Part shown: positions 43,062-53,900 of the stretch, piece after piece | Position numbering within the stretch: position 1 is the first letter of the stretch | Layout: the number at the start of each line of letters is the position of its first letter | Assembly: GCF_019970065.1 (NCBI RefSeq) | Contig: NZ_JAHXYH010000002.1 | Span: 620,001-684,000 of the forward strand | Source: Chryseobacterium sp. OSA05B | GTDB lineage: Bacteria; Bacteroidota; Bacteroidia; Flavobacteriales; Weeksellaceae | Direction: 5' to 3' | DNA: 64,000 nucleotides | The notes under the pieces: model-generated | What the model saw: the letters and a program-made list of their open reading frames with translations, nothing else | What the model was told of the DNA's origin: nothing | Database searches by the model: none | Program-made: the position numbers and the translations under genes

Positions 43062-43282
43062 TCATATAAATTTTTGAATGCGTTTTGTGAATTATTCTGT
43101 TGTTTACTCCTTTTGTTTAAGGGTTGGATATTTTTAAGATCGTGATTTTTTAATTTAATAAAGAATAGGCGGGAAGATTGTTGATATTCAGATTAATCTT
43201 GTGTTTAAAATTAATTCATCTAAAGATCTTATTGTTAAAATACAATTATTATTAAATTCAAGATCAGTTTACAATCAATATA

Positions 43283-43290
43283 TACTTTCG
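43283..43290 (+). promoter_or_regulatory. Possible -7 box of the esterase gene
   Basis: TACTTTCG (TAnnTTTG with one change), 16 bases before the ATG at 43307. Confidence 0.45.
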
Positions 43291-43306
43291 CGGCATAAAA
43301 GTAATT

Positions 43307-44569
43307 ATGAAAAAACTGCTGTTATCGGCCATCATATTCACAGCGCTCGTATCATGTAAAGATGACGACAAGATGAATAACCAGGATATCAATTATGCCA
43401 AGCTTCCTCAGGAGTTTCCTTTCTCCAAATTAGCAACGGTGAATGGCGTAGATGTCATTAATGGAGGATTTGGTTCCGGCGCTGCGGCACACCCTACCAG
43501 AAAAGGTGAGTTTTATGTGATCACAGACCGTGGTCCCAATACAGACTATCTGAACGGGAAAAAATTCCCGGCCCCAAATTTTACCCCAACCATAATGCAT
43601 TTTAAAATTAATGCAGAAGGAAATATCGAAGTCATTAAATATATTAAGCTTAAAAATCCTTCCGGCCAACCGATTACCGGTCTTCCTAACCCTGCAGGAA
43701 TGGGCAGTACAGGAGAAACAGCTTATGATTCGTCGGGAAATGTTTTAGGAACAGACAATTATGGGCTGGATAGCGAAAGTATCGTTGCAGCAGCAGATGG
43801 AACCTTTTGGGTTTCTGATGAGTACGGACCACACATTGTTCATTATAATGCAGAAGGAGTAGAGCTGGAAAGAATAAGTCCGATAGGTGTCAATACCGGA
43901 TCACGAAAACTTCCGGCAGTTTTAGCCAAAAGAAGAGCCAACAGGGGAATGGAAGGATTGTGTATCACTCCGGACGGAAAAACACTCGTAGGAACGATAC
44001 AGTCTACGATGTATGTCCCAACAAAAGCTTTGGCAACGAATACCACTTTAACCAGGATAGTCACTTTCGATATTGCGACAGGACAGACGAAACAGTATCT
44101 GTATAAGCAGAATGGCGGTGCTTCAGACTCGGTATGTGATATCACAGCCATCAGCAGCACAGAATTCTTAGTGATTGAAAGAGACGGGAATTTCGGATCG
44201 CAGGGCGGAACCAAAAAAGTATACAGAATCAATATAGCCGGAGCTTCAGATGTGAACGGAACTGATATTACAGCCGTTGATGGAATGAAAATCAATAATA
44301 AAGCTTTAGAGCAGTCTACATGGGATGAAATCACCAATGCCGGAATCAAGCCGGTGTCCAAAATTTTAGCCGTGGATCTGGTAGCAAAATTAGGATATGA
44401 ACATGACAAATTTGAAGGAATCGTTTATTTAGGAAACAATAAACTGGCAGTCTTCAATGATGATGATTTTGGAATTTTAGATGACGGAAACGGAAATCCT
44501 AAAGCCAAGATCCTTCCTAAAACCGGAAAAGTAGACAAAGGAACAATGTATTTAGTCGATATTCAATAA
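43307..44569 (+). CDS. Lipoprotein with esterase-like phytase domain
   Basis: 420 residues. Lipobox ALVSC-KDDDK, lipid Cys near 17. The rest is a beta-propeller-type domain of the esterase-like phytase family (PF13449): GFGSGAAAHPTRKGEFYVITDRGPNTDY, YGLDSESIVAAADGTFWVSDEYGPHIVHYN, RANRGMEGLCITPDGKTLVG, KFEGIVYLGNNKLAVFNDDDFGI. The conserved acidic residues in these loops usually bind Ca2+. Probably hydrolyses phosphate esters or lactones in the periplasm or at the outer membrane; substrate unknown. Its terminator is interrupted by an integrated island. Confidence 0.9.
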   Translation: MKKLLLSAIIFTALVSCKDDDKMNNQDINYAKLPQEFPFSKLATVNGVDVINGGFGSGAAAHPTRKGEFYVITDRGPNTDYLNGKKFPAPNFTPTIMHFKINAEGNIEVIKYIKLKNPSGQPITGLPNPAGMGSTGETAYDSSGNVLGTDNYGLDSESIVAAADGTFWVSDEYGPHIVHYNAEGVELERISPIGVNTGSRKLPAVLAKRRANRGMEGLCITPDGKTLVGTIQSTMYVPTKALATNTTLTRIVTFDIATGQTKQYLYKQNGGASDSVCDITAISSTEFLVIERDGNFGSQGGTKKVYRINIAGASDVNGTDITAVDGMKINNKALEQSTWDEITNAGIKPVSKILAVDLVAKLGYEHDKFEGIVYLGNNKLAVFNDDDFGILDDGNGNPKAKILPKTGKVDKGTMYLVDIQ

Positions 44570-44584
44570 TTAGATTTTTTTAAG

Positions 44585-44598
44585 AAAACGGCGGCATC
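44585..44598 (+). terminator. Left half of a terminator split by the island
   Basis: AAAACGGCGGCATC is the 5' arm of a 14-bp stem whose 3' arm, GATGCCGCCGTTTT, now lies 13.3 kb away at 57945-57958. Joined, they form a hairpin with a GAA loop and T5. Confidence 0.8.
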
Positions 44599-44604
44599 GA
44601 AGAT
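44592..44604 (+). repeat. Left attachment site (attL) repeat
   Basis: CGGCATCGAAGAT, an exact 13-bp direct copy of 57935-57947. The preceding and following bases differ at the two sites. Confidence 0.8.
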
Positions 44605-44627
44605 ACTGATGCGCTCGAAAACAGTTA

Positions 44628-44682
44628 AAAACCCTTGAAATGAGTTTCGTGTAAAAACGGCTTATTTCAGGGGTTTTCTGAT
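44628..44682. terminator. Imperfect hairpin at the left island end
   Basis: AAAACCCTTGAAATGAG pairs with CTTATTTCAGGGGTTTT (about 15 of 17 positions), with A and T runs outside. Possibly a terminator insulating the island. Confidence 0.5.
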
Positions 44683-44770
44683 TTCAGCACTAGATTTTAT
44701 TAATATCGGTGAGATTTTATCTTCACTTAAAAACCTTAACCCAATTCAAAAAGAGACGGTTGATTACTTT

Positions 44771-44887
44771 ATGGAGCAATACGAGAGGGAAATTGAGCAT
44801 TTAGATAAATTATGCGTACAATATTCCGAATCATTTTCAGGCGATTCTGGCGTGTCAAATGATGAAATATTACAAATCTGTCATTGA
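44771..44887 (+). pseudogene. Remnant or short frame before the HTH gene
   Basis: Codons from ATG 44771 (MEQYEREIEHLDKLCVQYSESF) to TGA 44885-44887; the frame is open upstream to about 44690 without an ATG (reading NIGEILSSLKNLNPIQKETVDYF), so the true 5' end may be lost or use another start. It overlaps the HTH gene start in another frame. Confidence 0.35.
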
Positions 44888-45116
44888 AAGGGTTTTGACT
44901 GAAAGAACGGCTTATTTGACGGCTAGAATTAAGATTATAGAAGAAAAGATGCTACCTGAACTTTTATCAATCAAAGAAGTTACTGATTTCTTAGGGGTGG
45001 GTGAAACTACTTTTTGGAGAATGAGAAAAGCGGGGTTGATTCCAGAGTATATGCTTGGAGCACAAACCTACTTTAAACCACATGAGATTGTAAACTGTCT
45101 CGTAAGAACGAATTAA
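44859..45116 (+). CDS. Small helix-turn-helix protein, excisionase-like
   Basis: 85 residues (ATG at 44859 or 44862). The C-terminal half, LLSIKEVTDFLGVGETTFWRMRKAGLIPEYMLGAQTYFKPHEIV, is the MerR/HTH_17-type fold used by excisionases and mobile-element regulators; the N-terminal half is a helix. It sits at the left end of the island opposite the recombinase, so a recombination directionality factor or island regulator is likely. Confidence 0.75.
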   Translation: MMKYYKSVIERVLTERTAYLTARIKIIEEKMLPELLSIKEVTDFLGVGETTFWRMRKAGLIPEYMLGAQTYFKPHEIVNCLVRTN

Positions 45117-45180
45117 TCTATCTGTAAAGTAGGATTTTTTCTGTCCTGCTGAACCAAACACCTAAAATTTTACTGGAAGA

Positions 45181-45229
45181 TTTCAAGCATTAGCGAGGGC
45201 TTATGTTAGCCGCTGCTTTTGCTTGAAGT
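45181..45229 (+). other. Hairpin in the spacer before the polymerase-like gene
   Basis: TTCAAGCA at 45182-45189 pairs with TGCTTGAA at 45220-45227, with AGCG / CGCT inside. Preceded by AGTAGGA / TCCTGCT, a second short hairpin at 45125-45148. Could be regulatory RNA structure or terminators. Confidence 0.4.
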
Positions 45230-45285
45230 CTATTTTATTAACCATCCTTATTTCTACTAAAGATTTGAGGATTAAATCTATATAA

Positions 45286-46716
45286 ATGATAAATAGTATT
45301 AAAAAAAATGAAATGATGGCACTTTTGCCAAGCTCTGTCAACTATGAGCATATCGAAAACTCTGGAAAAGAGAAGATTGAAAAATTTGACATGAATATTA
45401 TTAAATTTATTTTGCATTCAATTGTCTTTAAATCCGTTGCTTTTAAAGGTAATACGGTAGTTATTAATTATTTTGATCAAAGTTATTTATCCCGCGACTA
45501 TTGGGTTGAAGCAATTGATACGGGTTATTCTAAATATATTAACCTTTTAAGAGACGAAAAAATAATCTATCGAACCCCTTATCAAGAAAATAAATGCTTT
45601 GGCTATGGTTTGATTGTTCCGTATCGTTATTCCAGAATCAATGTAGAAATGATTCAAATAAAAGGTATTCATGAATATCAAAATAAAAAGTTCAATTCAA
45701 GTTACACGAAGAAATATGAAAAGCCGTTGAGCGATTTTTTTGTTAACACTGATTTTGCAATTGATAGCGATAAGACCGAAGCCGATTTGTTTGATAGGTA
45801 TTTTGAGTTAGCTAATTATCCGCTTAAAAAATCGCACGGAAAACCGATTGCGAGTAATTTGAAGTCATACAGTAGTTATCTTATTGCTTTGAAAAAGATG
45901 GCTCAATTCATGAATGGAGAATATATTTTTTCCAGAAGTACAGCCAGCTTGAACAATAAGAAAACAGGGAAAAGAAATTATAAAACAAAAGGTAGGCTAT
46001 ATACTTCTTTTTCTTTTCTCAATAAGGAAATTAGGTAAAACCTTATCTACAGAGGGGGAAAACTAATTGAAATAGATTTGAAGAATTGTGTACCATACCT
46101 TCTCTCTAATCTTTTCAGTGTAACCAACATTAGGATGACCTCCAAGAGGGTTAGTCGTCTACAATTTAGTCTTTCTATTTATATGTGTTAAGAAGACTTG
46201 AAAACCTGCATTGATAGGGAGATTGTAGAGTTCAAAAATATATGTGTTGAAGGTACTGTTTATGACATGTTTATTAAGCCTTTGAAAGAAAAGTATCCTG
46301 AAAAGTGGTCTGAAATGTTTATGATATACTTTGATAAAAGGTATGTTGAATGTTATGAGCATGACAGAGCTCTAGCTAAACAATTATTTATTATGATGTT
46401 ATTTGGTAAGATTAGCCAATTCACAGAGGTTCAACAAGTATTTGCCAAGAGGTTTCCCATATTGTGGGATATTCTAACTATAAAGAAAAAACAAAGCTAT
46501 AAAGCAGTAGCTAAATCGTTTTTTGATATGGAAGGGAGTCTTATGATTGATCAAGTGGCTAAACCGCTTATTAGAAATCATAAGAGAAAGCTTCCTATTT
46601 TTAGCGTTCATGACTGCATTGCTACCACAGAGGAAAATTTAGATATTGTGACTGAGCAAATTGAGTCAGTATTTTACAGTAATTTTAGGAATGTACCGAG
46701 AATATCAATTGATTAG
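45286..46716 (+). pseudogene. Family-A-polymerase-like gene with two in-frame TAA codons
   Basis: One frame of 477 codons from ATG 45286, broken only by TAA at 46036-46038 and 46189-46191. After the first stop it reads LIYRGGKLIEIDLKNCVPYLLS, resembling palm motif A of family A DNA polymerases, and near the end IFSVHDCIATTEENLD, resembling motif C. Because coding character is continuous across both stops, this was a single protein of about 476 residues. The N-terminal part (MINSIKKNEMMALLPSSVNYEHIEN) is unrecognised. Replication protein of the island, now apparently dead. The fragments might still be made separately from internal starts. Confidence 0.75.
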
Positions 46717-46764
46717 TATGATTCCACCGTGATTTTGAATTTCTAGATTACATCTTAAATCACA

Positions 46765-46800
46765 AAATTATAGCGTTGAAAATCAACGCTATAATTTATT
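46765..46800. terminator. Bidirectional terminator inside the island
   Basis: Perfect 14-bp stem, AAATTATAGCGTTG at 46765-46778 with CAACGCTATAATTT at 46784-46797, between the converging polymerase-like and lipoprotein genes. Confidence 0.9.
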
Positions 46801-46864
46801 AGTATCATGTTTTGACAATGAAAGCATGACCTTTCTCACCAAAACAGCATTGTTTTTTTTAGTA

Positions 46865-47506
46865 TTAATTATACAAAGCAAGAATTTTTTTTAAATACTC
46901 CTCAACAATACTCTTATTGTCTACAAATGTATAGGGTATATTTGAGCTACTTGATGGATCGTAAAGCGATATATTTGAAGACTCAACTGTAAACAAACAC
47001 ATCGGTTTTTTAACAATTAATTTCTGTTTTAAAAATAAAGACATCATCTGTGTGTTCTTATCAATATATAATGAATCTACGTTTACTGAATCTTGATCTA
47101 TATTATATTCATTTCGTATTTCATAGTTATAGCGAATAGAATAATTGCCTATGCGATTAGGATTATATTTGTTTTTCTCGAACCAAGGTAAAAACATATT
47201 AAGGTCACTCTGTCCAATAGTATAAGTCATTTGTATGGTGTCATTTTTCACAGCTGTCAATTTTAAACCCATATAAGGAGCAATGGTAGCTTCTTCTTTA
47301 AGTCTTCCTTTTGTATCAAAAAGTTGAATTGAAGGTGCTCCTTCATCGGTGGTATATCTAGCACGTACTATATATGTTTTGCCTGCACTTATTTGATAAG
47401 AAAATCCGGTGCCTTCAAATTTATCGAAATCAGGATGTCCACATGCTATAATAGATAGCAATAATGGTAAAAGCAGACAAATATTTTTTATTTTCGATCT
47501 CCCCAT
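46865..47506 (-). CDS. Lipoprotein, candidate immunity protein of the Rhs toxin
   Basis: 213 residues. Lipobox LSIIAC-GHP, lipid Cys near 22. A beta-rich body follows (GFSYQISAGKTYIVRARYTTDEG; NRIGNYSIRYNYEIRNEYNI). Its start overlaps the end of the Rhs-toxin gene by 19 bases, the usual place of an immunity gene. Lipid anchoring suits protection against a toxin acting in, or passing through, the periplasm. No family recognised. Confidence 0.82.
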   Translation of the reverse strand: MGRSKIKNICLLLPLLLSIIACGHPDFDKFEGTGFSYQISAGKTYIVRARYTTDEGAPSIQLFDTKGRLKEEATIAPYMGLKLTAVKNDTIQMTYTIGQSDLNMFLPWFEKNKYNPNRIGNYSIRYNYEIRNEYNIDQDSVNVDSLYIDKNTQMMSLFLKQKLIVKKPMCLFTVESSNISLYDPSSSSNIPYTFVDNKSIVEEYLKKILALYN

Positions 47507-50500
47507 ATTATTTTGTTTTTTTTGATTATTCCTTCAGCTGTCGTTACATTTTCATAACCTAAACGCTGAAATAGATTGGAGTTAAAATGTTCTCCATACG
47601 TTGGAAAGCCTGCTTTTTGGGCTTCACTTTTCCAGTGTGAATTGTTAAATATAAGCCCCAATTTACTATTCCCCGATATATTAAACCCTCCTGCATTCAA
47701 CATGAAATCCATTTTATCTTGTCCTGTTATTGAAGCCGCTCTGCCTGCAGCAAAATTCCCAACATCTCTAGCTGAAACGTATACTCCTTCTGCTATTTGT
47801 GAGCCTGCATATAGCCCGCCTCCATTTTGCGTCTTATAATCATATTTATCGCCTCCCCCAGCATTAGTTGCATAATTCATCCTTGCACCCCAACCTCCAT
47901 TGACTTCAGCATCTTCAGATATTGCATCACTAAAACTTTTGAGCCAATCTCTTGCTTGGAATGATCCAAAATTTATTTTACCTGCTGGATCTCCATTTCC
48001 ATCAAACTGAGTAAATGAATTCCAAACAAGTGTTCTTCCCATTCTCTCTCCACCTCCCGAGGTATTATCTTTCGAATATTTTTGATTAAGCTCTTGTTGG
48101 GTTTCTTTAGTATTACCGTTATGACGATAAACCCCTAAATCTCCGTCTTCTATAACCTTCACTACATTTCCAAACTTATCAGTATGAGTGCTTTCTGTAC
48201 CACGACCATCAGGATCAATAAAGTTAATCGGATTGTTCATTGCATAATTATATGGTGACCATCTACGATATTGTTCTGCTAACGGATCAACAACACCCCA
48301 TCTTGCTATATCAGGCATATACATTCTCGCTCCATAATCATACATCCCCATTGCCATCAGCTCTTTTCCATTATATTTATAGTTATAAGATGAAGAGTTT
48401 GGTGCTGAATTATATCCTGTATGTTTTAAACCAAACGGGTAATAGTTATTTTCTTCTAAAATTTGTGGTTCAGCTCCGTTCTTGGTATAACTTAATCTAA
48501 CATTTCCTAAGTGATCAGTATAATTATACACGTATCTATTATCAGTAAAACTGTAATAGCCTTCACTTGTCGGTATAAATTGTAGAATTCCGTCTTGGTA
48601 TTGGAATCCATCAAGATATTCTGTACCTATAATTTTGTTAATCTCCTTCATATTATGGAATGATCTTAACTTTGTACCGTCCGCTGAATAAAGATACTCA
48701 TAATATTCGACCTGTTTCACTATTCTATTAGGTAAATTTAAGTGATTATAGTTGATTTCATCCATAAAATGTGCATTATCTGAGATCACGTTACCATTTG
48801 CGTCATAATACATTACGTCTCCACCATCAAGTCCCAGATAATTACCGCTGGAGTCCCAAATATCAACAAGCTGATTGCCTTCATAAGTATATTTAACATC
48901 ATCAATTTTTGAAGCTAAATTACTGTCAGATCCTCCAAACCTTAGAAGCGTCTGAATATTTCCGTTAAGATCATATGTCACACTTTCGTTATAAGCATTC
49001 GTTTCTATAACATCTGAATTAGGTTTTTGATATTTTGCAGCCAGTAATCTATTTAATTTATCATATTGATAGCTGTACCTTCTTAAAATACCATCATTTG
49101 AGCTTTTCCAATCCAGCTCAGAAACATTACCATTAAATTTTCCAATAGAAACTGAGCTTGCAGGAGTCTGATATTTCAATTTATAACCGAATAAATTACT
49201 TCCTAAGCTTTCAGGGTTATTAATAGCCGTCATCCAACCTCTAATGTTGTATTTATAGTCTATGGTTTGCAAAGGAGAAGCTGGATTCGCTGCTCCCACT
49301 TTTTTGTTTTCAAGCTGAGAAAGTTCATTGTAAGTATTCTGAGCCAGAATCTCTTCAGGATTATTGTCTACCTTATGGGTGTGAGTTAATAATCTGTTCT
49401 GATGATTATAAGTGAAATTTTCTGTAATAATTCGTTCGGTATCTGTATTTAACCTTTTGTGTCTTGTAACAACGGTCTGGGGTACGCCCGCAAAATCCAG
49501 CTTGGATTCTGTTTTTGTATAGCCACCTAAATGATTAATGGAATAAGTACCTATACCTCTTCCTTTTGTATCGTAATAAATGTATTTCTTTGTCCAATTA
49601 TCATCTTCAATATTTTTTATCAAACTAAGTACGGGAAATCCTTTGGTACTTCTTCCATCAATAGGATTAGGTGTTAGAAGTGGTTCACCTAACACATCTG
49701 AAACTAAAGGATTGAAACTATAGTTAGGAATACTGTCATAATAGTTTAAAGACAATAATGTAATCCAAGTCGGAGATTTTGGGTAAGTATTTTCAGGATT
49801 GTCATAATAAACATCCATACCCTGCCTGTTAAATAACACTGTACTGATTCTGCCTACATTATTTGAGTTTTGAAGTTCAGCCTGAGCCTGTTCAGCTGAT
49901 CTCAAACCTCCAGTGCTTATCCCCGTAATAGTAACCCTTCCAAACTGATCATATTTGGTGTACAACCAATGCCCTTTTGCTTTTAAATTGGCGTCTTGAA
50001 TCGCTACCAATCTATCCTGTTTGTCATAAACCATATATTCCCAGCCTTTTCCAGGAAGCTTCTTTTCAACTAAACGGTTTCTGCCGTCGTAGCGATATTG
50101 GTAACATAGTTCATCATGCTTTACCGTATTAGCCACAATATCACCACGGATGCTTGCTAGTGGTGGAATTACAAATGCCAATTGATTAAATTCATTGTAA
50201 ACATAATAGGTGTCAGCATATTCATCAGCAGCAATTACTTTTCTAGCTAGTATAAGCTGTCCTTTCCCGTTTTTGAATTCGATGGTTTCATTCAGATCTT
50301 CATCCTTTACAGAGTTTTTGTAAAGCTGTCCATCTGTATACAACCAGTTTTCTCCCAAAACAGACTTAGTTGCTCCATTTTCCCATGTGGTAACAGTGGT
50401 GAATTTTCGTACCCTGTCAGCTACAATAACTGCATCATAACCAAATTTTACAGGTTTGGTGCTCCAGTCATTTCCTACCTGCTTCTGTTCAAGGATTCTG

Positions 50501-50898
50501 TCAAGAGGAGAGTTTTCTAATATTTTTTCTGAATAGATTTTTTCAGATCCGTAAATATCAGGCTGGGTAGCATTAGCTAATGAAGAGGGTACAATACCTC
50601 CGTTCAGCGTTCCAGATTGTGGAACGGGCAGGTATTCTTTGGTTTGCCTTCCAAAAGCATCATATTCTATATGGGTAACAACATCTCTGCCTAGTGGTGA
50701 TGCTTTGACATTGACGACCTGTTTTGGTCTACCCAAACCATCAAAATATTGTACAGTTTCAGCGGTTTTCGTAGGTTGCCCAGTCGCATTATAGTCAAGA
50801 TAGGATTTGGAATACACATAGTTTTCTCCCTGGGTAAGCTGAGCATGCACTGAATGAGCCATTAGTAAAGCGCCTATTGGAATGATTATCTTTTTCAT
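47488..50898 (-). CDS. Rhs/YD-repeat protein with C-terminal toxin domain
   Basis: 1136 residues. Signal peptide 1-19 (HSVHAQ). About 30-900: YD repeats (YDAFGRQTKEYL, YKYNGKELMAMGMYDYGARMYMPDIARWGVVDPLAEQYRRWSPYNYAMNNPINFIDPDGR), the complete Rhs-core ending. About 900-1136: variable tip, with GGDKYDYKTQNGGGLYAG, DVGNFAAGRAASI and YGEHFNSNLFQRLGYENVTTAEG, resembling polymorphic toxin type 44 (PF15607). Eight bases after the first Rhs half; overlaps the lipoprotein gene. Unlike proteobacterial Rhs effectors it carries a Sec signal, which implies export by Sec and perhaps T9SS. Confidence 0.9.
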   Translation of the reverse strand: MKKIIIPIGALLMAHSVHAQLTQGENYVYSKSYLDYNATGQPTKTAETVQYFDGLGRPKQVVNVKASPLGRDVVTHIEYDAFGRQTKEYLPVPQSGTLNGGIVPSSLANATQPDIYGSEKIYSEKILENSPLDRILEQKQVGNDWSTKPVKFGYDAVIVADRVRKFTTVTTWENGATKSVLGENWLYTDGQLYKNSVKDEDLNETIEFKNGKGQLILARKVIAADEYADTYYVYNEFNQLAFVIPPLASIRGDIVANTVKHDELCYQYRYDGRNRLVEKKLPGKGWEYMVYDKQDRLVAIQDANLKAKGHWLYTKYDQFGRVTITGISTGGLRSAEQAQAELQNSNNVGRISTVLFNRQGMDVYYDNPENTYPKSPTWITLLSLNYYDSIPNYSFNPLVSDVLGEPLLTPNPIDGRSTKGFPVLSLIKNIEDDNWTKKYIYYDTKGRGIGTYSINHLGGYTKTESKLDFAGVPQTVVTRHKRLNTDTERIITENFTYNHQNRLLTHTHKVDNNPEEILAQNTYNELSQLENKKVGAANPASPLQTIDYKYNIRGWMTAINNPESLGSNLFGYKLKYQTPASSVSIGKFNGNVSELDWKSSNDGILRRYSYQYDKLNRLLAAKYQKPNSDVIETNAYNESVTYDLNGNIQTLLRFGGSDSNLASKIDDVKYTYEGNQLVDIWDSSGNYLGLDGGDVMYYDANGNVISDNAHFMDEINYNHLNLPNRIVKQVEYYEYLYSADGTKLRSFHNMKEINKIIGTEYLDGFQYQDGILQFIPTSEGYYSFTDNRYVYNYTDHLGNVRLSYTKNGAEPQILEENNYYPFGLKHTGYNSAPNSSSYNYKYNGKELMAMGMYDYGARMYMPDIARWGVVDPLAEQYRRWSPYNYAMNNPINFIDPDGRGTESTHTDKFGNVVKVIEDGDLGVYRHNGNTKETQQELNQKYSKDNTSGGGERMGRTLVWNSFTQFDGNGDPAGKINFGSFQARDWLKSFSDAISEDAEVNGGWGARMNYATNAGGGDKYDYKTQNGGGLYAGSQIAEGVYVSARDVGNFAAGRAASITGQDKMDFMLNAGGFNISGNSKLGLIFNNSHWKSEAQKAGFPTYGEHFNSNLFQRLGYENVTTAEGIIKKNKIIWGDRK

Positions 50899-50906
50899 AG
50901 TTGTGT

Positions 50907-53900
50907 TTAGTTTTTATAGTTGTACTTGAATTCCTTAAGCAGTTTACCTGTCTGGTTATTTTCCCTGATCTCTTTCAATCTGTTGGCGGTATCATAAATA
51001 TAAACTTCTCTGATTCCTGACGGAGAGGTGATGCTTCTTACTCCAATTAAAGGATCATAAGTATAAATGCTAATCTGATAAGTTGATAGCGCTGAATGAG
51101 TTTTAAAAGAATTTAAAACCGATAAAAATGAAGTTTCATCATTGTTTGGCGCTGCCTGGGCATCTGTATCGGAAGCAGTAACAATACTGTCAATCATGGA
51201 CTGTTGAATATCCGATAGCTTCGCACCTACTATTTTGGCAATAGGCTGGGTTTGGTTGTAACCCCAGATAATGGTTGTTGAAATGCCATCTTTAGTAGTA
51301 TATTGCTGTAAGTTTCCTTTAGAATCGTATTTGTCGTAAGTAACTTCAGTAGCTATATTATTAAAGGTTTGGAGATCAAATGTTTTTTGAGATAATGGTA
51401 ACATTAAATTCCCAGCCTGTGGTGTAGGTATTGAAGCAGGATAAATAGTCTCAGTTTTACCAATAATTTTATTATTCTCTTTCATTTCTGTAATTACAGG
51501 AATTCCAGTCATGTTTCTAGATCCCATTAAGCTGTTATTGACATCTTGAGCGTACGAATAATTTTGGGATATTTCAGTGTTATCAGATGTAGTACTATTT
51601 TCTTTAGTACGGTTTAAATGTTTAATGCTATCATAAAAATAATCAGTCGTAATTTTTACTTGAACATTATTTAGGAAATCAGTAACTACTTTCTTTTTAA
51701 TTGCTGACGAATTCATATATTTTTTATATCCCTGTACCCAAACCCCAGAAAGATGATTAAACGTGACATAGTTGTTATTGTCCTTTGTATTGTTAGGATT
51801 ATAATCAATATTATCATTATAAGCATATTCTGTTTTTCTTAACGGATTTGGAGAACCTTCAGGATATATCGTTTCGGTTTTCAATTGACCTCTTAAAATG
51901 CTTCGATCAATTCCGTATAAATTCCTAAAATTTTTATACAAATTTTCAGGTGATACCTGGTTGATTGTATTGTATTTTTTTAAATTACCAGCATCAGGAT
52001 TTAAGATATCTGGGTAATCTTCATAATTGGTAAAGTTATACTCTGTATAGCCCTTGCCTGCATTTACTTCAAAAACTCTTTGATAGCCTACATTATAACT
52101 ATCTAAACTGTTTTGCTGCACATTGGAACTTGACCTGATATATAATTTTTCAATATAAGTTGGACTTGTAAACTCCATGTAGTAAATATATCTTGGCCAG
52201 TTTGTTAATATTCCTGACGAAGCGTTTCCGTTTAATGTAGTAGTATACCTGTACTCTTTATTGTTGACTATTCCTCCATTTTCAGAATAATCATATTGCC
52301 TGTGAATTCTTGCCCCACCATTAACTCCTGTGTTATTAGTTAATGTAGGTAAAAATGCACTTGCTGAGTTTCTTTCTATTCTTTTCCCATAATAGTTAGG
52401 CTCATATTCAAATACAGAATAGCCCTTTGTGGGATATGTAATTTTACTTAATAATGCAACATTATATTTCTGAATATTAGTATCTCTATATGTATTGTTC
52501 AGTGTATAATCTCCTGTGGTTGCATTGTATGTATCAAAAGGTGACAAATTCATATTATTGTCATTCCCATTCCAATATCCCCAGTGGTCTAGTCCTTTTG
52601 TAACATATTTAGGCAAGTTGGCAGTGTTATAATATTCAAAACTATATACCTTACTACTTGTCGGTTCTGTAATGGTTTTTAGGAAAGGTCTTTTATTTAC
52701 TCCCCCCAAATTATCATAGGCAAATACATTATTCTTGATCAAGCGATTATTATCAAAAAGCTGAATATTATCAACTACATATTCATTAAAGTTGAGCGTA
52801 TTAGCATCTCCGTCATAATGTTCAATGGGGTAACCAATATCTTTATAATTGATTTTTATCTGTTGACTTCCATATTTTATGCTTTCAAGCAATGAACGTT
52901 TTGTTAAAGCAAAGCTTTCCGTGTAAGACTCCGTACTACCATTGTTAGAACCACAACCTGCAATTCCACCAGGGCAGTTTTTCCATTCGAGACTTCGAGC
53001 TCCATCCTGAAAATAGCCTTCAAAGTTTAATACTTTTGAATTCGCCAAAACATTGGAATCATCTGTTGTCAAACTACAAAAATCACTAACTAATGTGTCC
53101 TGGACATAACCAAAGGTAATCGTTTGTCCATTAACAAGTTCTACTTTAGAGAGACTAAAGGAACTTATATACGGAAATCCAACATACCAGTTTTCTTTAT
53201 CCATTCCTGGATGGGGCAATGAGTAGCTAATCTCATATTTCGAAAAATCACCACCGAAATAATACTTGTTTCCCTGTCCATCTGTAATAGTAATAGTTTG
53301 ATTCGGTGGTTTACAAAACTCTTTACCCCCGTAAGAAACAAATCCTGTTAAATCTACTTTTATATTAGGATCATTGGATTCAACTAATACATTTCCATCA
53401 TTTCCCACTATAAATTTTCCACTTAAGCCCAACGCATTAAAATTGAAAACATCAGGCTCACCTTCGTAACCATTTTGGGAAGCTCCTAGTCTCCAATCTA
53501 ATCCATTAAGTCCACCAGCTCCACTGTCAAGGTTGTAAACTTGTGTATTGCTGTAAGGATTTAAACGGACTCCAGTTAAAAAGCCATGTAAATCAGCACC
53601 AGTATCGAAAGGGCTCGTGTTTAACGAGGTAGGATTGCCCTGATATTCGTCAGGGAATCTGTTTAATGTCCGTGTAATTCTTCCGCCAGCCAGCAATGAC
53701 CAACCTATTCCTGCATAATCAGCTTTCTTGTGTGGTAAAAAACCTGATGAGTCGTAAGAAACAAAAACATCTATACTTTTCCCACCATTTGTAGGAACAG
53801 AATAGATAGGGATTTTTAAATCTAAAGTTCCTGTGTGTAAATTAATCGGGACATTGCCGTATTTCTCAAATGCATAGGATTGAGGAGATTTTATCTGTAC

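Noticed and set aside
45286..46716. Stop-codon recoding as explanation for in-frame TAA
   Set aside because: Core genes in the window end with TAA normally and no recoding signals are seen; mutation or read error is far simpler.
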